From positions 1 through 41,696 of the forward strand of contig SLTJ01000042.1 in the NCBI GenBank assembly GCA_004347685.1: a stretch of 41,696 bases of DNA, written 5' to 3'. The stretch's first letter is position 1, and each line of letters opens with the position of its first letter. Below, in pieces: positions 15,917 through 22,618 of the stretch. Source of the stretch: Clostridia bacterium. Its GTDB lineage: Bacteria; Bacillota; DSM-521; Neomoorellales; SLTJ01. The translations under genes were made by a program, and so were the position numbers. The notes beneath the pieces are model-generated. The model did no database searches. It had not been told where the DNA came from and was given only the letters and a program-made list of their open reading frames with translations.

Positions 15917-16954
15917 ACGCTGCTGGTGCTCTTCGCTGCCTCCCAGGAGCCGCGACACGGGCACCGGCTCGAGTTGCTGCCGCCGGAGGCCGGCAATGAT
16001 TGCTGGCAAAGCCTCGAGAGTGTTTTTATGGCCCTCGTGCAAGATGATGATGGCGCCGTCCCGGGCCTTGGACAGCACCCGTTGCGCTATCCTCTCCGGT
16101 GGCGGATCCTCCCAGTCCCGGGGGTCCACACTCCACAGGATCACCCGCTGGTTCACCTGCCCGGCCGCTGCCAGCAAGGCTTCGGAATGACGGCCGTAGG
16201 GAGGGCGAAAAAGCCTTACCTGCCGGCCGGTGGCCCCTTCTATCTCCCCGGCAGCCGCTTGCAGGTCCGCCAGGACGGCTGCAGCCTCCTCCTGGTCAAG
16301 GCGGGCGTGCTCCTGGGAGTGGCTGCCTATTTCGCTTCCCTGGGCCGTCACCTGACGTGCCAGCTCCGGAAACCACCGCACCCGCTCTCCCACCATGAAG
16401 AAGGTGGCGGTTACCTCATACCGGGTCAGAACCTCCAGGTATTTTCCGGTCAGGCCCGGATAAGGGCCGTCATCAAAGCTCAGGCCCACCTTCCCGGGCA
16501 CGTCTTGACTGTAGACCGGCTCCAAATCCGGTTCGGTTTCAGCGTCGGGCCTTACCGTCACCGCCTCCCTTTCCGCCGCCAGCACCTGTCCGGGGGCCGG
16601 GGAGGTTTCCTCCCCGCCACCACCGGCCGGATGGGAGCCGGGCCCGAAGCCGCCGGGAGGGATCTCGTCCGCCGCGGGGCCACGGTCAGCCGCTCCGGCC
16701 CCGTAGGAATCTATCAGTTGAAGTCCACCTGGCAACGAGACCGGCCCCGGGGCTGAATTACCGGGTTCCGTTGCAACCAAGGTGGAAGGCGATGAAACAG
16801 TGCCGGCCGGCCCGACCTCTAACCCTCCGGATATGCCGGCGGTTTCCTCTGCTCCAGACAAAACAAGCAGCTTGGTACTTACAGGAAACGGGTACAGAAA
16901 AGTTACGAGAAAAACCAGCCCAAAGGCCAGTACCTGCCAGATGCCCCCCACCAC
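15899..16954 (-). CDS. Polysaccharide deacetylase (NodB/CE4), membrane-anchored
   Basis: A 351-residue protein with an N-terminal hydrophobic anchor (about 5-32), a low-complexity Gly/Pro/Glu linker (about 33-150) and a CE4 deacetylase domain. Motif 1 is LSFDDGPYPG, motif 2 HSQEH (metal His pair, with Ser in place of the more usual Thr), motif 3 RPPYGRHS, motif 4 VDPRDWEDP and motif 5 IIILHEGHK. All metal and catalytic residues appear present, so it should de-N-acetylate peptidoglycan or another GlcNAc polymer outside the membrane. The start is GTG at 16954 with a GGGGGG ribosome site. Same anchor-linker-enzyme design as the nearby L,D-transpeptidase. Confidence 0.95.
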   Translation of the reverse strand: MVGGIWQVLAFGLVFLVTFLYPFPVSTKLLVLSGAEETAGISGGLEVGPAGTVSSPSTLVATEPGNSAPGPVSLPGGLQLIDSYGAGAADRGPAADEIPPGGFGPGSHPAGGGGEETSPAPGQVLAAEREAVTVRPDAETEPDLEPVYSQDVPGKVGLSFDDGPYPGLTGKYLEVLTRYEVTATFFMVGERVRWFPELARQVTAQGSEIGSHSQEHARLDQEEAAAVLADLQAAAGEIEGATGRQVRLFRPPYGRHSEALLAAAGQVNQRVILWSVDPRDWEDPPPERIAQRVLSKARDGAIIILHEGHKNTLEALPAIIAGLRRQQLEPVPVSRLLGGSEEHQQRLEAGS

Positions 16955-17407
16955 TAATCCCCCCGGACCAATTCGCCTTCCACAAGATTAGACGAATTTC
17001 TCCCGGTTTTGTTACGCAGCGGGCCGGCCAAAACCATACCGGGTGGCAGGTAAATATTGTGGTTCCAAAAATTAAGATTAAATGGTATGTGATGCACAAT
17101 AAGCAAGAATATGAGAAACAGCAGCGGTTCCGGCCTCCCGGATAGGGCCGCCCTCCGGGGCCGGGGAGCAGGGGCCCGGGCCCGGTCCAACCATTTTCAT
17201 GGCCCTGGTGGTGCGGCGTCAGCCGCGCAGGCGTCTCCCCGGCGGTGGCCGGTAAGGCTGGCGGTCCGCTACACCCTGAGCTTGCGGGCCAGGCGGGCTG
17301 CAGGCCGACTGGGTTTTGGGTGAAGTGGTTGCACCTCAAAGAGGAATAACTATGCCTGTCTATTCTACCATAAATGACCGCTCCTGCCCATAACTTTTTC
17401 ACCATGG
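16955..17407. other. Intergenic region, no confident gene
   Basis: About 450 bases between the fapA stop and the deacetylase start on the same strand. Open frames on both strands are low-complexity Gly/Arg/Pro translations without ribosome sites. Near 17145-17185 there is a dense cluster of GC palindromes (for example GGGCCCGGGCCC), but no stem followed by a T-tract. No riboswitch pattern was recognised. Confidence 0.5.
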
Positions 17408-19219
17408 CTAAATGTAGGTGAGCCGTAGTTCCCCGTCCTTATCCAGATATAAGCGTACATTTCTTTCCTGGCGGTCAAAATGGTGCGCCCGGTCGCCTAC
17501 CTGGACCCTGGTATTCTCCCAGGCCAGATCGAGGGTTACGGTTGCCCTGGCCGGGACCTTCACCGACGTCTTTACCCCGGCCTTGGATCCTAGTTCACCG
17601 ATGCGCACGTTGCTCCCGGCTTCAATCTCCCCGCCCCGGTAACTCCTGACCACCAGCACCTCGCTCCCGGCCTGAATACGGGTATTATAGCAGCCGGCCC
17701 CCATGACCTTGACGCAACCCGTGCTGGCCAGCGTAGAGTTGAGGGCGTACCTGACCACCAGGTCGGCCGCGTCGGCAGAGGGCGGCGTAAATTCCGCTTC
17801 CATGTCGGCGCAAGCCTCGGCCAGAAGTCTGAGGGTATCCCTGCTCTTGACTGCCAGAGGGGCGTGGATCAGGGCCGTTTCCATCTGCCGGCAGAGAGCG
17901 GCAAGCTTATCACTCTGCAGTTCCGCCGGAAGGGGACGGATGGCCTTTTGCAGCCCGCGCACCAGGGAGGGCAGGTCGCGGAACTTCCCCTCCAGTAGAA
18001 GCCTCAACAGGGGGCCCGGGTCGCCCTGCAAATCTGCCTGCCGGAAGGCGGGATGCTGCTGGACCTGGTCAATGGCTGCCAGCAATTCTTCCAGCCGCCT
18101 ACGTAAATTTCCAAAGACCGGAGCGATTTCTTGGGTCAGGGCGGAGGCCCCCCCGGCAACCACCAGCGAAGAAAGGACGTTGCCCGAAATAGAGAGCGGG
18201 CCTCCGGCCTGGACGGTAGCGCCGGCCACATACCCTCCGATGTGGACATATCCGCCGGCCTGCACCGTCATCCGCTCCATAACGTTCCCGGCGATGCGAA
18301 CGTCGCCCTGGAAGGTAATGTTGCCGGACTCCAGGGCGACATCACCGGCGACTTCCAGAACTTCCAGGATCGCCAGGCGCACCTGCCGGCCTTTCCGCTG
18401 GGCTACGGGGCGGCCGGCGCACATGGCGATGGCCTCCATACCGTCAGGGCTCAGGCGGACACCATTTCCTGCGGCCAGCTCCACGTCTTTTGTGGCGGGA
18501 GGCGGAAGCACGTTGCCGAAAACGTCATGTCCGGGATCTCCCGGTACCGGCGGTATTTTACGCGCCAGGACCACGCCCGCCTCTACGGAAGTAAAGTAAA
18601 ACCGCTGGCGGAAGTCCACCTGTTCTTCTTCCCCCGGCCTCACAGGTGTCCTGTCTTCCAGGGAAAAGAATAATTCAACTGTACCCGGATCCCCGGGCCG
18701 TGGTGGAGTACCCCGGGCAATGGTTATCTCTCTTTCTTCTGTGCACTGCGCTGCTTCCTCGCAGGCCTGCCTGTCCACGCCGTACACTATGCCGTAACGA
18801 CTTAAGGCCTCCAGAATATCCTCAAGGGAGGCCGGCGGGAGGCACTCCCGGCTTTCCCGGACGGCAAGCTGCAGAACGGCCGCCGGGGGCATGGGGGTCA
18901 GCTCACGTTTTACGAGTACGTGGGGCTTTATTTTTATCACGGCCTCCAGCCCCCTGTTCCTGACTTCTACTTCCCAGTGGCCGGCACTTCTTTCCTCGGG
19001 AGCGCGCACTTCTATGCTGTCAGCCATGGTTACATGTGTGGGGCCCGTGCTGAGCTTCCCGTTCACATATAACTCAATATACGGGCCGGGCTTCAGCAGG
19101 GGGTAGGGACCGCCAGGCCGGTGCCGTACGTATACGCGCCCGCCGCTCACCCAGGCCAGCGGCTGTCCCATCTGATCAGTATTTTCCACTGCGGTAGAGA
19201 CCGCGACCGGTTCCGGCAT
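17408..19219 (-). CDS. FapA (DUF342) polymer-assembly protein
   Basis: A DUF342/FapA protein of about 603 residues. An N-terminal mixed region has the family signature GHDVFGN (about 245-255). A right-handed beta-helix of short Gly/Val repeats follows (GNITFQGDVRIAGNV, AGGYVHIGGYVAGATVQAGG), then a helical coiled-coil insertion (about 370-480) and a return to beta-helix before the C terminus. ATG at 19219 is preferred over GTG 19228, because GAGGGGGTGG ends five bases before the ATG. It is the last gene of the c-di-GMP riboswitch operon. FapA homologues affect flagellar or pilus assembly, but the molecular activity is poorly defined. Here it is the likely effector end of the switch. Confidence 0.92.
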   Translation of the reverse strand: MPEPVAVSTAVENTDQMGQPLAWVSGGRVYVRHRPGGPYPLLKPGPYIELYVNGKLSTGPTHVTMADSIEVRAPEERSAGHWEVEVRNRGLEAVIKIKPHVLVKRELTPMPPAAVLQLAVRESRECLPPASLEDILEALSRYGIVYGVDRQACEEAAQCTEEREITIARGTPPRPGDPGTVELFFSLEDRTPVRPGEEEQVDFRQRFYFTSVEAGVVLARKIPPVPGDPGHDVFGNVLPPPATKDVELAAGNGVRLSPDGMEAIAMCAGRPVAQRKGRQVRLAILEVLEVAGDVALESGNITFQGDVRIAGNVMERMTVQAGGYVHIGGYVAGATVQAGGPLSISGNVLSSLVVAGGASALTQEIAPVFGNLRRRLEELLAAIDQVQQHPAFRQADLQGDPGPLLRLLLEGKFRDLPSLVRGLQKAIRPLPAELQSDKLAALCRQMETALIHAPLAVKSRDTLRLLAEACADMEAEFTPPSADAADLVVRYALNSTLASTGCVKVMGAGCYNTRIQAGSEVLVVRSYRGGEIEAGSNVRIGELGSKAGVKTSVKVPARATVTLDLAWENTRVQVGDRAHHFDRQERNVRLYLDKDGELRLTYI

Positions 19220-19232
19220 CAGCGCCACCCCC

Positions 19233-19552
19233 TCACTCTGTATCCTCCGGGAAAAGCGCGTCCATCACCTGAAAGAAACCGATTAACTCCATACTCTCCC
19301 GGATTTCCCCGGGGATATTGGTCACCTTTAGGGTACGGCCCTGGGAGGCCAGTTCGCGGGCGCCATTCAGGAGCGCGCCCACCCCGGAGGAATCCAAAAA
19401 GGTGAGATCGGAAAGGTTGACCTCCAGCACGCGCGCCGGCTGGGCGCCATTTCTGCCTCCAGGATGCCGGCGCTGGTGAAATCCAGCTCGCCAGCCACCC
19501 ACAGGGTTGCCCGGTCACCCAGTTGCCTTCTCTTGATCTCCAAAGTCCCCAC
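19233..19552 (-). pseudogene. STAS-domain anti-sigma factor antagonist (second copy), frameshifted
   Basis: Two overlapping frames carry the halves of one STAS protein. From GTG 19552 comes MGTLEIKRRQLGDRATLWVA, on through GELDFTSAGILEAEMA; a +1-offset frame then gives QPARVLEVNLSDLTFLDSSG with the phosphorylatable Ser, and runs to FFQVMDALFPEDTE. Inserting one base near 19441 (a GGCGCCC run) joins them. The distance from ELD to DSSG then becomes 36 residues, identical to the paralogue at 20272-20586. Normally such proteins shuttle between a serine kinase (RsbW-like) and a PP2C phosphatase. The start lies 38 bases inside the phosphatase gene, so translation is coupled. Either a true one-base deletion or a sequencing error. 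Confidence 0.85.
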
Positions 19553-20303
19553 CTTCCCCCTGCACTCTTAAAATGACCAGGGTTACATCGTCCCGCTGTT
19601 CGTACCCGCAGGTAAAATAAGCTAGGCTGGCCAGAATGGTCTCCATGATGCCGGCGGCCGGCAAGGAGGCCGATTTTTTTACCGCCTCCTCGAGCCGGGA
19701 GCGTCCGAACTTTTCTCCGGTGGCGTTTTGGGCCTCCAGCAGACCGTCGGTGTAGAGCACCACCGTATCGCCCGGAACAAGCAGACGGGTCTGGACTGGC
19801 GGTACCGGGCCGTTCGCCAACAGGCCCACAGCCGCTCCCCGGTGGCCAAGGTAAGTAATCCGGCCCCGGCTGTAGATTAAAGGCGGGTAATGTCCGGCAT
19901 TGCTGCAGGCCAGGCAGCCAGAATCCCGCCGGAAACTGAGCAGACAGAAGGTGGCAAAGGAGCCAGCGCAGCGCAAATCCTCCCCGGCTACCAGATTTAG
20001 GTGCTCCATTATCTTACCGTGGTCTTCCTGGTAACGCAGCACCGAGCGGAAAACGCTGCGCAGGCTGAGCATCAGCAGGGCGGCCCGGAGGCCTTTACCC
20101 ATTACGTCGGCTATGGTGAGAAAAAGGGTGTCGGAGGTGATAGCAATGGCATCGAAGTAGTCGCCCCCCATAGCTCCGGCCGGGATACTCTGGCCAGCGA
20201 TGTCCGCGTCCGGCAGGTGTGGCAGGTTCTTGGGGAGCAGGAGGGCCTGGATCTCGCTGGCCGCGGCCAGTTCAGAATTGGGATCTATTTTCACCGGCCC
20301 CAA
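19515..20303 (-). CDS. PP2C-family (RsbU/SpoIIE-type) serine phosphatase
   Basis: A 262-residue stand-alone PP2C SpoIIE-family phosphatase with no sensory domain fused. Motifs include AGAMGGDYFDAI (metal Asp), TIADVMGKGLRAALLM (metal Asp and Gly), LACSNAGHYPPLIY, GDTVVLYTDGLLEAQN and the terminal QRDDVTLVIL Asp. All metal ligands are present. It should dephosphorylate the STAS antagonist(s), releasing them to bind the kinase. The start may be TTG 20303 (GAGGTGA five bases upstream) or GTG 20294. The gene begins inside the first STAS gene and ends inside the second, a tightly overlapped arrangement typical of partner-switching operons. Confidence 0.95.
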   Translation of the reverse strand: MGPVKIDPNSELAAASEIQALLLPKNLPHLPDADIAGQSIPAGAMGGDYFDAIAITSDTLFLTIADVMGKGLRAALLMLSLRSVFRSVLRYQEDHGKIMEHLNLVAGEDLRCAGSFATFCLLSFRRDSGCLACSNAGHYPPLIYSRGRITYLGHRGAAVGLLANGPVPPVQTRLLVPGDTVVLYTDGLLEAQNATGEKFGRSRLEEAVKKSASLPAAGIMETILASLAYFTCGYEQRDDVTLVILRVQGEGGDFGDQEKATG

Positions 20304-20586
20304 TCACCTCTGTCAATCCCACCAGGTAAAAGACTTCGACAATTTCCCCGGAAAGATTTGTAATACTGACCTCCCTGCCCTGCTCCCGCCAGGCCCGGTA
20401 AATCTCAAGCAGCCGATACATGCCGGTCGAATCAACAAAGGTCACCCCGGCAAAATCTAAAATCAGATACTGCTCAGGACCGGGAAGGGTTGCCCGCTAC
20501 AGGACGGTCAAACTCTCCATGTCCAGCTCTCCGGCCAGCACCACTCGGCGGGTGTTTCGTTGAGTTAAGAGTTGCAGGCTTAACAT
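20272..20586 (-). pseudogene. STAS-domain anti-sigma factor antagonist (first copy) with in-frame TAG
   Basis: From ATG 20586 the frame reads MLSLQLLTQRNTRRVVLAGE and on to LTVL, then TAG at 20497-20499 (codon 30). It continues open as RATLPGPEQYLILDFAGVTF and VDSTGMYRLLEIYRAW, to a TGA at 20272. Everything after the TAG is good STAS sequence, with the phosphoacceptor Ser in VDSTG. A single C-to-T change (CAG to TAG) explains the stop. The ATG overlaps the kinase stop by seven bases (ATGTTAA). No tRNA-Pyl machinery is visible here, so read-through is not supported by context. Without suppression the product is a 29-residue stub. Confidence 0.85.
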
Positions 20587-21326
20587 ACCAACTTGCCCTC
20601 CCTGGTTCCCTCCGTGAATTCCAGGATGAGACTGGTACCTCCTTGGCCTGTCGCCAGGTAGATGCGGTCGCTGTAGTAAAGCATCAGGGTGAAACCGCTT
20701 CCCAAGGACTTTTTGGTAGAGTAGTGCTGCATCAGGGTGGCCTTGGGTAGTTCCGCGAGTTTGATCCCCGGCCCAGTGTCTTCCACTGCCAAGCGTAGCC
20801 CGGACGGAACCTGCAAGGCCGCCCATTTCCCGTTTTGCGCATGCTTGACCACATTAGTCAGTGCCTCCGAAAGGCATACCAGTATCCCGTGGCGCCGCCT
20901 CAGGGGGAAGGTCTCGAGAAGGCCGGCCAGTACGGCCCGGGCCAGCTCCTGTACGGAAGGCGGCAGGTGGGCCGTGAGATCCCTGATCAGGTCCCTGTTG
21001 AGGTGTTCCCCCACTTGCTCCCCTCGCTGCACCGAGAGAATGTCGAAGACGTGCTTGTTGTCCCGGCCCCGCATCGGGACAGGCGCCAGTTCCATGGTGA
21101 GGTCTTCCAGGAGCTTCGCCCGGTAGTTCTGCCATAGGGGCGCATTCGTCTCCAGGCCCAGTTCCACCGTGTTCAAGATCAGCACCTGCGCGGGGTACTC
21201 CCTCCCGTCCTGGCCTTCCAGGGTAATATACACCGGCCGCAGCGGTTTCTGGGACAGGGGTCCGCGGCTTAGGAAATCCGGGCAGTCTTCACAATTTGTC
21301 TGCTGGCAGTCACGGCACTTGTTCAT
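20580..21326 (-). CDS. RsbW/SpoIIAB-like kinase with Cys cluster and PilZ-like region
   Basis: A 248-residue protein starting at ATG 21326 (GGGAGGTGAAGGAG directly upstream). Residues 4-17 are a compact cysteine cluster, CRDCQQTNCEDC, a possible metal site. Residues about 30-105 resemble a PilZ beta-barrel, with NTVELG in the place of the D/NxSxxG motif, but the RxxxR c-di-GMP motif is not evident. Residues about 115-240 are a GHKL ATPase: N box LSEALTNVVKHA, G1 VEDTGPGI, G2 GSGFTLML. This is the fold of serine kinases that phosphorylate STAS antagonists and sequester sigma factors. It follows the HD-GYP gene by 36 bases. No sigma factor gene is in the operon, so the final target is open. Confidence 0.85.
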   Translation of the reverse strand: MNKCRDCQQTNCEDCPDFLSRGPLSQKPLRPVYITLEGQDGREYPAQVLILNTVELGLETNAPLWQNYRAKLLEDLTMELAPVPMRGRDNKHVFDILSVQRGEQVGEHLNRDLIRDLTAHLPPSVQELARAVLAGLLETFPLRRRHGILVCLSEALTNVVKHAQNGKWAALQVPSGLRLAVEDTGPGIKLAELPKATLMQHYSTKKSLGSGFTLMLYYSDRIYLATGQGGTSLILEFTEGTREGKLVC

Positions 21327-21362
21327 CTCCTTCACCTCCCCTATGGAACATATCCTCACCCT

Positions 21363-22097
21363 CTATTCAGGTGCCCTGGCTTTAGCGCTTTGCAGGTATG
21401 CGGTTACCAGGCGGTCGAGCCTCCGGCTCTGGGCCTGTACCAGGGGGTGCCGCAGGTCGCCGAACATTTCCACCAGGCGGGCCAGCCACTGCCTTTCCCG
21501 GGCCAGCAGGGATTCTACTACGGCCTCTTCGCCGGTATCCGGTGGCCAGAAGCCGGAGCGCTCCAAGGCGTCCGCCAGGCAAGAGGCAAACTGGCTGCCG
21601 CGGCAGCGCCTTACCTCGGCGCGTACCTGGACAGGCGCCAGGGCCTTACGGTAGGCGCGGTCTACCGACATGGCGTCAATGGCGTCCGCCAGGGCGACGA
21701 TTTGGGCCAGGAACGGGATGCTCTCGCCCCTTACGCTCAGATAGCCTTTCCCGTCCCACCGCTCATGGTGATAGAGAACTATCTCCTGCAAAAGCCCGTC
21801 TAGTTTTCTTTCAGCCAGCAACCGGGCACCCTGTTCAGGGTGGCGGCGCATTACCTCCCACTCCCCGGTGCTCAGGGGCCCCGACTTGTACAGAATAGAC
21901 TTATCTACGTATATCTTGCCCACGTCGTGCAGCATGGCGCCGGGAAAAAGCACCTCGCGGGCTTCGCCCCATTGCAGCCCGAGCAGGGAGCCAAGGTAAA
22001 GGGAGAGGTTGGCTACCCCCAGGCTGTGGTCAAAAAGTCCGGGGTCGTAGGACCTGATGGCCTGGATGAGGTAGTTTACAGCTTCCGCTTGAGACAT
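21363..22097 (-). CDS. HD-GYP-type c-di-GMP phosphodiesterase
   Basis: A 244-residue protein beginning MSQAEAVNYLIQAI at ATG 22097 with AGGTGA at proper spacing; a longer frame to 22157 would run through the terminator. Metal and catalytic motifs are all present: FDHSLGVA, MLHDVGKIYV, RRHPEQGA, HHERWDGKGYL and ADAIDAMSVDRAYR. The canonical GYP tripeptide reads GYL, a modest deviation. The expected reaction is hydrolysis of c-di-GMP to pGpG/GMP. There is no receiver or transmembrane sensor domain. The C-terminal 75 residues form a helical tail that is duplicated, decayed, at 25608-25820. First gene behind a c-di-GMP riboswitch, so feedback is likely. Confidence 0.93.
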   Translation of the reverse strand: MSQAEAVNYLIQAIRSYDPGLFDHSLGVANLSLYLGSLLGLQWGEAREVLFPGAMLHDVGKIYVDKSILYKSGPLSTGEWEVMRRHPEQGARLLAERKLDGLLQEIVLYHHERWDGKGYLSVRGESIPFLAQIVALADAIDAMSVDRAYRKALAPVQVRAEVRRCRGSQFASCLADALERSGFWPPDTGEEAVVESLLARERQWLARLVEMFGDLRHPLVQAQSRRLDRLVTAYLQSAKARAPE

Positions 22098-22114
22098 ACA
22101 TATCACCTGGTGAC

Positions 22115-22139
22115 AAAAAGGACGGCTCGCTGGCCGTCC
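22115..22139 (-). terminator. Intrinsic terminator between riboswitch and operon
   Basis: On the minus strand GGACGGC-CAGCGA-GCCGTCC is followed by TTTTT. The 7-bp perfect stem plus U-tract lies just downstream of the GEMM aptamer and 18 bases before the HD-GYP start codon, the position of a riboswitch expression platform. The aptamer 3' strand (GGCTGCCGCC) could pair with the 5' arm GGACGGC, offering an antiterminator. Confidence 0.88.
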
Positions 22140-22154
22140 AGGGTAAATGATAAC

Positions 22155-22245
22155 CACGGCGGCAGCCTGGCGATCATAGCGCTACGAGCGCCGTAGACCC
22201 ATGGCTTTGCGCCCCCGCCTTTCGACGGGTTTGCCCTTATCGCGA
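22155..22245 (-). ncRNA. Cyclic-di-GMP-I (GEMM) riboswitch aptamer
   Basis: The minus strand reads AGGGCAAACC, then CGTCGAAAGGCG (P1b with GAAA tetraloop), then GGGGGCGCAAAGCCATGGGT, a variable second hairpin, and GCCAGGCTGCCG. These match in order the conserved blocks of the GEMM-I family: AGGGCAAACC, the GAAA loop, GRCGCAAAGCC and the closing GGnUnCCG. The second G of AGGG (equivalent to G20 of the Vc2 aptamer) is G, which favours c-di-GMP over the cGAMP-binding A variant. A terminator follows, so control is probably transcriptional; the on/off direction is not evident. Confidence 0.93.
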
Positions 22246-22412
22246 AAAAATGAGGTGGAGCAAAGTACGGTGCTCCTTACTCACGGCTAGAGAAAGTACA
22301 GGTGGGGAAACAGCAATATGCGATGTCTTAGAGGTAGGACAAATAAAAAACGACCACGCAAATTGCAGTTCAGGTGGGAATTCTCTACCAGGGAATGGGA
22401 GAAATGGTAATA

Positions 22413-22428
22413 CCCCCCCCCCCCCCCC
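22413..22428. repeat. Homopolymer of 16 C
   Basis: An uninterrupted run of 16 cytosines lies in the 370-base region between the divergent riboswitch operon and the second stalk gene. Runs of this length slip readily. It does not overlap the promoter I see for either side. The rest of 22246-22618 contains no gene. Confidence 0.85.
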
Positions 22429-22582
22429 GTGTAAAATTCAGAAATAAACATTGTACCACTCCTCCCATGAGGGGTAACTTAATGGATACTTCGACATAAA
22501 ATGCCAATTTCCTGCCTGTCATATCTTTTTTTTCGTGCTTGTTTTCCCCTGCCCAGTGTCCACGCCTGGCCGAAAATCTCAT

Positions 22583-22612
22583 TTGCCCCCCACAGCCTGG
22601 GCGTGGTAAAAT
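22583..22612 (+). promoter_or_regulatory. Sigma-A-like promoter giving a near-leaderless mRNA
   Basis: TTGCCC (22583-22588), an 18-base spacer and TAAAAT (22607-22612). The predicted start of transcription falls at about 22618-22620, directly at the ATG of the stalk protein gene. No ribosome site is visible between the -10 and the ATG. Confidence 0.45.
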
Positions 22613-22618
22613 AGACCC

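Noticed and set aside
16758-17405. 215-codon minus-strand frame between fapA and the deacetylase
   Set aside because: Overlaps the deacetylase N terminus in another frame and has no recognisable domain; the deacetylase frame has the signal anchor and a ribosome site.
20497-20499. TAG in the STAS gene as pyrrolysine or programmed read-through
   Set aside because: No pyl genes or downstream structure are visible, and a one-step CAG to TAG mutation is simpler; the neighbouring STAS gene is also damaged.
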